A stretch of DNA of 64,000 nucleotides, from the NCBI GenBank assembly GCA_049520515.1, contig JBEKPS010000004.1:124001-188000 (forward strand). Direction: 5' to 3'. The position numbers were made by a program, and so were the translations under genes. Source of the stretch: JAFAMS01 sp049520515. Lineage in GTDB: Bacteria > Vulcanimicrobiota > Vulcanimicrobiia > Vulcanimicrobiales > Vulcanimicrobiaceae. Numbering within the stretch: position 1 is the first letter of the stretch; each line of letters begins with the position of its first letter. The notes below the pieces were generated by a model. It saw only the letters and a list, made by a program, of their open reading frames with translations. It was not told where the DNA came from and searched no databases. Below are positions 41,614 to 50,283 of this stretch, piece by piece.

Positions 41614-43461
41614 GTGTTCGTCGACGCGCTCTTCGCGAAATCGGCGCAGTTTCTGGACCGTGAACGCTACGCGAATATCGGCGATTCGTCCGAGTTCAAC
41701 ACGAAGCTCGCGGGCGTGAGCTTCGAGGGCCGTCAGGACATTGCAGCCGGCGTGCGTCCGGGAGCCGTTCTCGAATTGCGCCGTCAACCCGACAATCCGC
41801 ACGATGCAAATGCCATCGCCGCATTTTATGGAGCACTCCAGCTCGGATTCCTGAAACGCGACATGTCGCAAAAGCTTGCGCCGCTCATCGACGGCGACGG
41901 TCGCCGCTACACGGCCGAAGTGACGGCCGTAACCGGAGGCGGTAAGGGACGTTCGTTCGGCGTGAACATTCGCGTCAAGCGCACCGACGTCGTTCGCCGA
42001 CGAGCGCGCGCGTTGCCCTCGTCCGGACCGCCGCGGGGAGACGATGTTGTGCGAGCCCTCATCGGAACGCATCCCTTGCGCGAATCGCAATCGCTCGTCA
42101 TCGAGCGCGTCGAGGATGGACGGAACACGCTTGCGGTTATGGGTACCGGACGCGGCAAATCGTTCTGCTTTCAGTATCCCGCCGCGATTCGCGCGCTCGA
42201 ACGCGGCGCGAAAACGCTGGTCATCTATCCGTTACGTGCGCTTGCGAACGATCAGTTCTTAGCGCTGGAGCGCAGGCTCGGGGATCTCGGCCTCCGGATG
42301 TTTCGTGCCAACGGCGCGATCGACGGTGAAGAGCGCGCCGAGCTAATGGCTGCGCTCGAGAGCGGCGAGTGGGACATCGTCTGCTCGACGCCCGAGTTCA
42401 TCGAATATCACATCGAGCGCTTCGGCGCACCGCAAAGCCGGCCGTCACTGCTCGTTATCGATGAAGGTCATCATCTCTACGAATCTCGCCACCGTCCGGC
42501 GTACGCGAAACTTCCCGAGATACTACCAAAGCTCGGCATGCCGCAAGTACTCGCACTAACGGCGACCGCAACCGACAATGCGTTCGCGCACCTTCGTCGC
42601 GAGCTGAGCATCGACGCTTGGGTGATCGATGCGACGATTCGTGAGAACCTGCACGTCGTCGACGCTCGCAACACCGAGAAGAAGGAAGCATACCTGATCG
42701 ACGTCCTGCGCGACGGCGGCAAGGGTATTGTGTATTGCAATTCGCGCAGCGGCGCGACCAACGTCGCCGAGAAGCTCCGCGCCGCGCTGGGCAACGACGT
42801 AGCGTTCTATCACGCCGGCATGGGCTCGGCGGATCGAGCCATGGTCGAAAACTATTTTCGCGACGGCGGCTTGCGCGTTGTTGTCGCGACGTCGGCCTTC
42901 GGTGAGGGAATCGATCTCCCGGACGTGCGGCATGTGTTCCTCTATCATCTGAGTTTCGATTTCACGCAATTCAATCAGCAGGCGGGTCGAGCCGGCCGCG
43001 ACGGCGGCGACGCCAACATTCATCTGCTCTTTGGTGAGAGCGATAAGGGGCTCAATGAGTTCCTGATTGATTGTGAAGCGCCGCGCCTTGAGACGCTGCG
43101 CGAGATTTATCGCGGGGTCCGTGGCCTCGCTCGCGACGGAATCGCGCGGGCCGACAACGACACGCTCGCCTCAATCCTCGACATGCGCAATGTGCGGGCC
43201 TCGACGATCGGCTTTGCGTTCTTGATCTTTGCGGATGCCGGGCTGGCAGAGGTCGGCATCGATGATGATGGGCGCTTCATACGGCTCGTCGGCGTCCCCG
43301 GAAAAGTCGACTTGACGCAGAACGCGCGATTTGCAGAAGGCGAAGCTGAGCGCGAAAGCTTTGCACGCTTCTGCTCGCTCGTGCTGGCGGAGTCGCCGGA
43401 GATACTGGAACGGATCATCAATCGCCCCATCTATCCGCAAAACGTCAAGCTGATCGAATGA
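41614..43461 (+). CDS. HIRAN-domain RecQ-like DNA helicase
   Basis: Superfamily-2 helicase of 615 residues. N-terminal HIRAN domain (about 30-110; LAGVSFEGRQ, PDNPHDANAIAAFYGALQLGFLKRD). Walker A-like MGTGRGKSFCFQYPAA, VIYPLRALANDQ, motif II VIDEGHH, LALTATAT, GIVYCNSRSGA, VVVATSAFGEGIDLPDVRHV, and motif VI FNQQAGRAGRDGG, which is RecQ-like. The RecQ zinc-binding and HRDC domains are not seen. HIRAN domains recognise 3' DNA ends or stalled forks. GTG 41614 is the first normal start; the frame is open and protein-like back to 41491. Confidence 0.85.
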   Translation: MFVDALFAKSAQFLDRERYANIGDSSEFNTKLAGVSFEGRQDIAAGVRPGAVLELRRQPDNPHDANAIAAFYGALQLGFLKRDMSQKLAPLIDGDGRRYTAEVTAVTGGGKGRSFGVNIRVKRTDVVRRRARALPSSGPPRGDDVVRALIGTHPLRESQSLVIERVEDGRNTLAVMGTGRGKSFCFQYPAAIRALERGAKTLVIYPLRALANDQFLALERRLGDLGLRMFRANGAIDGEERAELMAALESGEWDIVCSTPEFIEYHIERFGAPQSRPSLLVIDEGHHLYESRHRPAYAKLPEILPKLGMPQVLALTATATDNAFAHLRRELSIDAWVIDATIRENLHVVDARNTEKKEAYLIDVLRDGGKGIVYCNSRSGATNVAEKLRAALGNDVAFYHAGMGSADRAMVENYFRDGGLRVVVATSAFGEGIDLPDVRHVFLYHLSFDFTQFNQQAGRAGRDGGDANIHLLFGESDKGLNEFLIDCEAPRLETLREIYRGVRGLARDGIARADNDTLASILDMRNVRASTIGFAFLIFADAGLAEVGIDDDGRFIRLVGVPGKVDLTQNARFAEGEAERESFARFCSLVLAESPEILERIINRPIYPQNVKLIE

Positions 43462-43478
43462 CAGAAGAAGAGGTAGGG

Positions 43479-44834
43479 ATGAATTCGAACGCAACGGTCA
43501 TCGATTCGTCGATCTACCGCGACATCTTCACGACGCCCGCAATGCGCGCGGTCTGGTCGGACGAACGCCGCGTCCAATACTATCTCGACGTCGAGAAAGC
43601 GCTTTCGCTCGTCCAAGGACGCCTCGGCGTCATCCCGCAAGACGCGGCCACCGAGATTGCACGCCACTGCACGGTCGACGGGATGGACTTCGCGAAGCTG
43701 AAAACCGCGACCGAACGCGTCGGCTTTCCTATAATGCCGGTCGTGCAGCAGCTCACCGCACGTTGTTCGGGTGGCCTCGGACAATGGTGCCACTGGGGCG
43801 CAACGACACAAGACATCAGCGACACGGCGACGGTCTTGCAGATGCGTGCCGGCTTCGAGCTAGTCGAGCGCGACATGCTCGACGTGATCCGCGAGCTCGA
43901 GCGCCTCGCACGCGAGCATCGCGAGACGCCGATGGTCGGCCGCAGTCATTTGCAGCAAGCCGTACCGATGACGTTCGGTTACAAAGTTGCGGTTTGGCTC
44001 TCGGGATTCCAGCGCCAGGTCGAGCGTTTCGCTCAAATGAAACCGCGCGTTTTGATCGGCGAGCTGGCGGGTGCGGTGGGAACGCTCGCGTCACTCGAAG
44101 GCCGCGGATTCGAAGTGCAGGATGCGGTGATGGACGAGCTCGGTCTCGGCCATCCTCCGATTGCGTGGCACACGATGCGCGATACGATCTGCGAAGCGGG
44201 CTGCTTCCTCGGTCTTTTGTGCGGCTTGCTCGAGAAGATCGCGCTTGACGTCAAGCTGATGATGATGACGGAGCTCGACGAGGTCGCGGAACCGGCAGGT
44301 TCCGGTCATCGCGGCGGCTCGAGCACAATGCCGCAAAAACGCAATCCGATCTCGTGCGCGTACATTACGGCGTGCGCCGGCGTCGTGCGGCAACACGTCG
44401 CCGGATTGCTCACGGCGATGGGCTCCGATCTCGAACGCGCGACGGGACCGTGGGAGATCGAGTGGCTTGTGTTGCCGGAGATCTTTTGTTACACCGCGGG
44501 CGCCCTCGCGCAGGCGAAATTCATGCTGGGCGGTCTCGAAGTCCATCCGGAAAGCATGCTCAAGAATTTGCAGGTCACGGACGGCTTGATCAACACCGAG
44601 AACGTGATGATGGCGCTCGGTCCGAAGATGGGCCGCGAGATCGCGCACGACAAGATCGCCGATATTTGCGTCCAGGTCGCAAAAGGCAACGGGCGGCTTA
44701 TCGATCTCTTAGCGGCGGACCCTGAAATTGCGAAGATCTTCGATCGCGCCGCACTCGAGAAACTCCTCGATCCGCGAAGTTACGTTGGACAATCGGCCGC
44801 GATGGTCGATCGTGTCTTAGGCGACGACCACTGA
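43479..44834 (+). CDS. Fumarase/aspartase-superfamily lyase (PcaB/PurB-like)
   Basis: Lyase or cycloisomerase of about 450 residues. The superfamily signature GGSSTMPQKRNP is complete, with HWGATTQDISDTATVLQMR and GRSHLQQAVPMTFGYKVAVW as the other substrate blocks. The N-terminus (YRDIFTTPAMRAVWSDERRVQYYLDVEKALSLVQGRLGVIP) and TTQDISDT motif resemble 3-carboxymuconate cycloisomerase more than adenylosuccinate lyase. No protocatechuate genes are present, so substrate is left open. ATG 43479 with GAGG upstream is preferred; ATG 43458 overlaps the helicase stop. It overlaps the convergent CoA-transferase by 18 bases. Confidence 0.82.
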   Translation: MNSNATVIDSSIYRDIFTTPAMRAVWSDERRVQYYLDVEKALSLVQGRLGVIPQDAATEIARHCTVDGMDFAKLKTATERVGFPIMPVVQQLTARCSGGLGQWCHWGATTQDISDTATVLQMRAGFELVERDMLDVIRELERLAREHRETPMVGRSHLQQAVPMTFGYKVAVWLSGFQRQVERFAQMKPRVLIGELAGAVGTLASLEGRGFEVQDAVMDELGLGHPPIAWHTMRDTICEAGCFLGLLCGLLEKIALDVKLMMMTELDEVAEPAGSGHRGGSSTMPQKRNPISCAYITACAGVVRQHVAGLLTAMGSDLERATGPWEIEWLVLPEIFCYTAGALAQAKFMLGGLEVHPESMLKNLQVTDGLINTENVMMALGPKMGREIAHDKIADICVQVAKGNGRLIDLLAADPEIAKIFDRAALEKLLDPRSYVGQSAAMVDRVLGDDH

Positions 44835-46052
44835 ATCTGATGACAATTTCCGCCCCGGTGTAACAATCTTCGCTAGCTCCTCGTCCGACAAGCCTAAGTC
44901 GCGTTTCAATATGCTTACCGTGTCGGCGCCGAGCGCGGATGGGCCCGGAACGAGCTCGGCTGGTTCCGAGCGCATGAACTCCGGCTGCGCGCGCATCATG
45001 CGCAGCGCGCCGAATGTCGGATCGTCGACCGTCACGTACGATTCGCGGAACTGAATTTGCGGATTATCGAAAACCGTTTGGATCGTTTCGAGTGGTCCGA
45101 TCGCGCAGCCGAGCGGAATCAACGTGTCGAGGACGTCCTGACGCGTGCGGACCTTACACCAGGCTTCGATTGCGCGATTGAGCGCGTCGCCGTTCTTGAT
45201 GCGATCGACATTCGTCGTGAAGCGGGGATCGTTCGCAAGCTCCTCGCCTCCGATCGCGCGAATGAAACGTTCGGCAATCGATTGCGAGCTGCCGGATAGC
45301 GCAACCCATAGACCGTCGCTGCACGCGAATGCGCCGCGCGGTGCGGTGAATTCCAGTTCGTTGCCCTTGCGGGCCGGAACGTGCCGCGTCTGATCGTACT
45401 CCATCATGTGCAGCTCGGTGAGCTTCATTGCGGCTTCGTAAATCGCGCAGTCGATGATCTCGCCTTCGCCGGTTTCGCGTGCGCGTACGTATGCCGCGAG
45501 CACTGCGCCCGTCGCAAGCATCGCAGCCATCGTGTCGGCGAGTGCGAACGGCGGAAGAAGCGGCGGACGATCTTCCCAGCCGCTGAGCGCCGCGATTCCC
45601 GTCATCGCTTCTGCGAGCGTTCCGAAACCCGCGCGATCGCGATACGGACCCTGTTGACCGAACGCCGTCATGCGCAAGATGACCAGACGCGGATGTTCCC
45701 CGAGAAGCTCCCGCGGATCGAGATTCCAACGCTCGAGCGTTCCGGGCCGAAAGTTCTCGATCAAAATATCGAACGTGCCCAGCCACCGCCGAAAGAGCGT
45801 TTGCGCTTCCGGTTTGTGGAGATCGAGTGCAACGCTTGACTTGTTGCGCGCAAGTGTTTTCCAATAAATTCCTTCGCCGTGTTTTTCGGCGCCGAAATGT
45901 CGCGCAGGATCGCCTTTTTCCGGATGTTCGAGCTTGACGGTTTCTGCACCGTAATCGCCGAGCTGCGCCGCGCAGAGCGGCCCGGCGATCATCGTCGCGC
46001 AATCAAGGACGCGTACACCGTGGAGCGGCCGGGGGGCAGCTTCGGAAGCCAT
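44817..46052 (-). CDS. CaiB/BaiF family III CoA-transferase
   Basis: CoA-transferase of 411 residues, the interlaced-dimer type. GVRVLDCATMIAGPLCAAQLGDYGAETVKLEHPEKGDPAR at the N-terminus, NKSSVALDLHKPE, ILIENFRPGTLERW, and the catalytic Asp in PPFALADTMAAMLA. Members shuttle CoA between organic acids (formate/oxalate, carnitine, succinate/mesaconate and others); specificity is not evident. Start ATG 46052 at MASEAAPRP; the frame extends 25 codons upstream into the pump promoter region. It may act with the adjacent lyase on a common acid. Confidence 0.88.
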   Translation of the reverse strand: MASEAAPRPLHGVRVLDCATMIAGPLCAAQLGDYGAETVKLEHPEKGDPARHFGAEKHGEGIYWKTLARNKSSVALDLHKPEAQTLFRRWLGTFDILIENFRPGTLERWNLDPRELLGEHPRLVILRMTAFGQQGPYRDRAGFGTLAEAMTGIAALSGWEDRPPLLPPFALADTMAAMLATGAVLAAYVRARETGEGEIIDCAIYEAAMKLTELHMMEYDQTRHVPARKGNELEFTAPRGAFACSDGLWVALSGSSQSIAERFIRAIGGEELANDPRFTTNVDRIKNGDALNRAIEAWCKVRTRQDVLDTLIPLGCAIGPLETIQTVFDNPQIQFRESYVTVDDPTFGALRMMRAQPEFMRSEPAELVPGPSALGADTVSILKRDLGLSDEELAKIVTPGRKLSSDSVVVA

Positions 46053-46093
46053 AAGCCGGAGTTCCAGAGGCTTGCGGCCAACCCCCTGGGCGA

Positions 46094-49000
46094 GTGAATT
46101 ACTTCCTGCGGCGTCCGATCTTTGCATCGGTTTGCTCGCTTTTTATCGTGTTGGTCGGGCTGATCACGATCCCGGCGCTCCCGATCTCGCAGTATCCGCA
46201 AATCGCGCCGCCGACCGTCACCGTTACCGCGACATATGTCGGCGCAAGTGCGGAGACCGTCGAGCAAACGGTCACGATCCCGCTGGAAGAAGCAATCAAC
46301 GGTACCGAAGGCCTGCGTTACATCAGCTCGCAGAGCACGAACAACGGTACGGTCACGATCACATGCACGTTCTCGCTCGACACCAATCTCGACATTGCCG
46401 CGACCGACGTGCAAAACGCTGCGAACAGTACGCTCGGCGTGCTGCCGGTGGCCGTCCAACAAACCGGACTCGTCATCAAGAAGAACTCCGGCTCGTTTGT
46501 TATCGCCTTTGGCCTTTACGCGACCGATCCGAGCGTTAGCCGTCTTTTCATCGCGAACTACGCCGACATTTATTTGGTCGACGCGCTCAAGCGCATCAAG
46601 GGTGCGGGCGACGTGCACACCTTCGGCGATCGCCGCTACGCGATGCGCGTGTGGATCGATCCGAAGAGACTGAACGCGCTCGGACTCACGGCGATCGATG
46701 TCGTCAACGCGATCGCAGCGCAGAACGTGCAAGTTCCGGCCGGCGCATTCGGCCAGCCCCCGATTCCAAACAACACGCCGTTCCAGATCCCGATCGACGT
46801 CAGCGGCCGATTAGCGGATCCGGTGCAGTTCGGCAACATCATCGTCAAGACGACCGCGAACGGCGGCTTCGTGCGTATGCGAGATGTCGGGCACGTCGAT
46901 CTTGGCGCGCAAGACTATTCGACGGAGCTGCGCTTCAACGGCCGCCCATCAGTCGGCATTGCGGTGCTTCAGCTGCCGAGCGCAAATGCGCTCGATCTTT
47001 CCCAGCGCGCGCGTGCCACGATGGCCCAGCTCTCAAAGCATTTCCCGCCTGGTATCAAGTATGGCCTTGCGTTCGATTCGAGCGAGTTCGTGCAAGAATC
47101 GATCAAAGAAGTCTTGATCACGCTGCTGATGGCGATCGTGCTGGTCGTTATCGTGATCTTTCTCTTCTTACAAGATTGGCGCACGACGCTTATCCCGGCG
47201 ATTACGATCCCAATCTCGCTGATCGGAACCTTCTTCCTAATGAAGGTCTTCGGCTTCACGATCAATACGCTCACGCTCTTCGGTTTGACACTTGCAACCG
47301 GGCTCGTCGTCGATGATGCGATCGTCGTCATCGAGAACATCGCGCGCTTCATCCAAACCAAGAACATGGAGCGCATGGAAGCCGCGCAGGAGGCGCTCAA
47401 AGAGATCTACGGTGCCGTTATCGCCAGCTCGCTCGTGCTGTTGTCGGTGTTCGTTCCCGTCGGCTTCTTTCCGGGTACGACGGGACGCCTGTATCAGCAG
47501 TTCGCGCTGACGATCGCGTGCGCAATCGGCATCTCGCTGTTCTGCTCGCTAACGCTTACCCCGGTGCTCTCGCGACTGCTGATCAGCTCTGAAGAGGGCT
47601 CGCACGGGCGTTTCTTCGATCTCATCAACCTCGTCATTCAATGGATCCGGACAGCGTACGATCGGACGCTCGTGCCGACGATGCGTCATGGCAAAGTGGT
47701 CGGTGCCGTCTTTGCGATCGGGTTGGTCGTAACCGGATACATCTTCACGCGGACGCCGACGGCGTTCATTCCCGACGAAGACGTCGGCTATTTCTTCGTC
47801 TTGCTGCAAGCTCCGGACGGCGCGTCGCTACCGTATACGTCGTCGATCGCGCTCAAGGCCGAGAATGTCATTCGCGCCGAGCCCGATGTCCAGGACCTCT
47901 TCAGCATTCAAGGGTTTAGCTTTGTTGGGCAAGGGCCGAATTTCGGATTGATGTTCGCGCACCTCAAATCATGGGGCGAGCGGCCGGGTGCGCAGCATAC
48001 GCTGGCCGCGATCCTGCGGCGCTTGAATGCCAAGCTCTCACAGATCCCCGAAGCCTCGATCGTTGCGTTCAATCCACCGGCAATTTCCGGTGTCGGCAAC
48101 GTCGGTGGATTTCAATTCGAGCTCGAGGATACCGGCAATATCGGTCTTACGGCTCTAAGCAAGGCCGCGCGGCAATTCGTACGCGGCGCCAATCAAGATC
48201 CGAATCTGCGCTCGATTTACACGACGTTCCATGCGAACGCTCCGGAGCTCATCGTCGATGTCGATCGCGACAAAGCGCAGCAGATCGGCGTTTCGATTGC
48301 GGACATTTTCAGTACGCTCGCGATCTACATGGGATCCGACTACATCAACGATTTCACATACTTGAATCGGTCGTTCCGGGTCTATGCGCAGGCCGACACC
48401 TCATACCGGCTCTCCCAGCTGAATTTCCAGCGAATTTTCGTGCGATCGTCGGGCGGCGGCGCGATTCCGCTCTCCGATATCGTCAGCGTGCATCCGGGAC
48501 AGGCAGCGCCCGTCATCACGCACTACAACCTGTTCCGCAACATCGAAGTGTTGGGGCAACCGGCGCCCGGGCACGGAAGCGGCGATGCAATTGCCGCAAT
48601 GGAACAGCAAGCGAAGAATTTGCCCTCCGGCGTACAGTACGAGTGGACCGGTATCGCACTCGAAGAGACGACGGCCGGCGGTCAGTCGCTGATGATCTTC
48701 CTCTTGGGCATTCTCTTCACGTTCTTGGTGTTGTCGGCGAAATACGAAAGTTTCACGGAGCCGCTGATTATTCTGTTCACGGTTCCGCTGGCGATTCTGG
48801 GCGCGCTCTTGGGATTGTGGATGCGTGGCTTTCCGAGCGATGTCTACGCGCAAGTCGGTTACGTCATGTTGATCGGTCTTGCGAGTAAGAATGCGATCTT
48901 GATCGTCGAGTTCGCGAATCAACAGCGCGAACTCGGAAAGACGCCGGAAGAAGCGGTCAAGATGGCAGCCGAGATTCGTCTGCGTCCGATCTTGATGACG

Positions 49001-49288
49001 TCGATCGCATTCATCCTGTCCGTTGTTCCTCTCGTTATCGCTACCGGCGCGGGAAGCCACGCACGCAATTCGCTCGGGACGGTCGTCTTTTTCGGGATGG
49101 TGCTTTCGACCGTCCTCAATCTCTATGTAATCCCCGTCTTATACGTGTTCATCGTGCGGCTCTTCAGCAAAAAGGATCAGGATCGTCCACTGCATCCGTT
49201 TAGCGCGCTGCGCGCGCGCTTTTCCAACGGCCGGAACGGCAACGGCCATCCCGCTGTCATCGCGAGCGACGCCGAAGGGAAGCTCTAA
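46094..49288 (+). CDS. RND-family multidrug efflux pump inner-membrane protein (AcrB-like, HAE1)
   Basis: Proton-driven efflux transporter, 1064 residues, with 12 helices and two large periplasmic loops. FLRRPIFASVCSLFIVLVGLITIPALPISQYPQIAPPTVTV is the classic AcrB N-terminus. TM4 carries the proton-relay pair in TGLVVDDAIVVIEN. The second half has LGLWMRGFPSDVYAQVGYVMLIGLASKNAILIVEFA. Start GTG 46094. The expected membrane-fusion and outer-membrane partners are not adjacent, so they must be encoded elsewhere. Divergent from the CoA-transferase with a 41-base gap. Confidence 0.95.
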   Translation: MNYFLRRPIFASVCSLFIVLVGLITIPALPISQYPQIAPPTVTVTATYVGASAETVEQTVTIPLEEAINGTEGLRYISSQSTNNGTVTITCTFSLDTNLDIAATDVQNAANSTLGVLPVAVQQTGLVIKKNSGSFVIAFGLYATDPSVSRLFIANYADIYLVDALKRIKGAGDVHTFGDRRYAMRVWIDPKRLNALGLTAIDVVNAIAAQNVQVPAGAFGQPPIPNNTPFQIPIDVSGRLADPVQFGNIIVKTTANGGFVRMRDVGHVDLGAQDYSTELRFNGRPSVGIAVLQLPSANALDLSQRARATMAQLSKHFPPGIKYGLAFDSSEFVQESIKEVLITLLMAIVLVVIVIFLFLQDWRTTLIPAITIPISLIGTFFLMKVFGFTINTLTLFGLTLATGLVVDDAIVVIENIARFIQTKNMERMEAAQEALKEIYGAVIASSLVLLSVFVPVGFFPGTTGRLYQQFALTIACAIGISLFCSLTLTPVLSRLLISSEEGSHGRFFDLINLVIQWIRTAYDRTLVPTMRHGKVVGAVFAIGLVVTGYIFTRTPTAFIPDEDVGYFFVLLQAPDGASLPYTSSIALKAENVIRAEPDVQDLFSIQGFSFVGQGPNFGLMFAHLKSWGERPGAQHTLAAILRRLNAKLSQIPEASIVAFNPPAISGVGNVGGFQFELEDTGNIGLTALSKAARQFVRGANQDPNLRSIYTTFHANAPELIVDVDRDKAQQIGVSIADIFSTLAIYMGSDYINDFTYLNRSFRVYAQADTSYRLSQLNFQRIFVRSSGGGAIPLSDIVSVHPGQAAPVITHYNLFRNIEVLGQPAPGHGSGDAIAAMEQQAKNLPSGVQYEWTGIALEETTAGGQSLMIFLLGILFTFLVLSAKYESFTEPLIILFTVPLAILGALLGLWMRGFPSDVYAQVGYVMLIGLASKNAILIVEFANQQRELGKTPEEAVKMAAEIRLRPILMTSIAFILSVVPLVIATGAGSHARNSLGTVVFFGMVLSTVLNLYVIPVLYVFIVRLFSKKDQDRPLHPFSALRARFSNGRNGNGHPAVIASDAEGKL

Positions 49289-49341
49289 TCGACTCAACTC
49301 ATACGTCGCGCGGCGACGGCATCGAACAGATTCGTCTACCG

Positions 49342-50283
49342 ATGACGGATCACGCGCTCAAGTACATCAACGCGTACCTGATCGAGGGCGATGAGGGGTA
49401 TACGCTCGTCGATTGCGGATGGGGATTACCCGACGTGCTGCAGACGCTCGAGGACGCGCTCGGAGATCTTGGCAAGCGGATCGATCAGATCTCATGGATC
49501 ATCGCGACGCATTTTCACACGGATCACTACGGCATGGCCGGTACGATTGCGGAACTCGGCGGCGCAAAGCTGATGATGCATCCGGCTGATTGGGCCGTGC
49601 TCGATACGCGCTTTCGGCACATCGAAGCGGAATTTCATCGGCGCGACGCATGGCTTGCGAGCAACGGCTTTCCCCTCGGAGGCTACGCCACAGAAGATCG
49701 TAGCCGGATGTTTGCGCGCCGTTTTACCTTGAAGGCGCCCGATCGCAATCTTGCAGATGGCGATGAGCTGCGCATCGGAACCCATCGCTTTCGCGTCGTC
49801 TGGACACCCGGACATACGCCGGGACACATTTGCTTGTATGACGACGAACGCAAGGTTTTGCTGAGCGGCGATCACGTGTTGCCGCGCATTACGCCGCACA
49901 TCGGTTTCTGGAACGCAACGGACGGTGATCCGCTCGGGACGTTTCTCGAATCACTGCACAAAGTGGCGTCGCTCGGCGCGAAGAGTGCATTGCCTGCGCA
50001 CCGCGAACCCATCGACGATCTCCCGGGTCGAATCGAGGAGCTGCTCGCGCACCACGCAGAGCGCGAGGAGCAAGTCCTTGAGGTTCTGACTCGATTGATG
50101 ACGGGTACGGAAGTGGCGTCGCAGCTTACTTGGCGTAGGAATCTGAGCCGCTACGATGATCTTCCGGCAAGCGAACGGAGCTTTGCCCTTGTTGAGACCC
50201 TGGCCCATCTCGAGCACCTTCGCGCAATCGGCACCGTCGAGAAAATTCAGCAAGCAGGCGTGTACTGGTATCGGCGTACGTAG
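49342..50283 (+). CDS. MBL-fold metallohydrolase
   Basis: Metallo-beta-lactamase-fold hydrolase, 313 residues from ATG 49342. Metal motif ATHFHTDHYGMAG (HxHxDH), later VVWTPGHTPGHICLY, LLSGDHVLPRITPHIG, and ALPAHREP supply the remaining ligands. A C-terminal helical region of about 100 residues may be a winged-helix-like cap as in LACTB2-type proteins. In-frame sequence upstream of the ATG (GDGIEQIRLP) resembles the missing first strand of the fold. It is open back to an ATC at 49288 that overlaps the pump's TAA, so the real start may be non-standard. Confidence 0.85.
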   Translation: MTDHALKYINAYLIEGDEGYTLVDCGWGLPDVLQTLEDALGDLGKRIDQISWIIATHFHTDHYGMAGTIAELGGAKLMMHPADWAVLDTRFRHIEAEFHRRDAWLASNGFPLGGYATEDRSRMFARRFTLKAPDRNLADGDELRIGTHRFRVVWTPGHTPGHICLYDDERKVLLSGDHVLPRITPHIGFWNATDGDPLGTFLESLHKVASLGAKSALPAHREPIDDLPGRIEELLAHHAEREEQVLEVLTRLMTGTEVASQLTWRRNLSRYDDLPASERSFALVETLAHLEHLRAIGTVEKIQQAGVYWYRRT

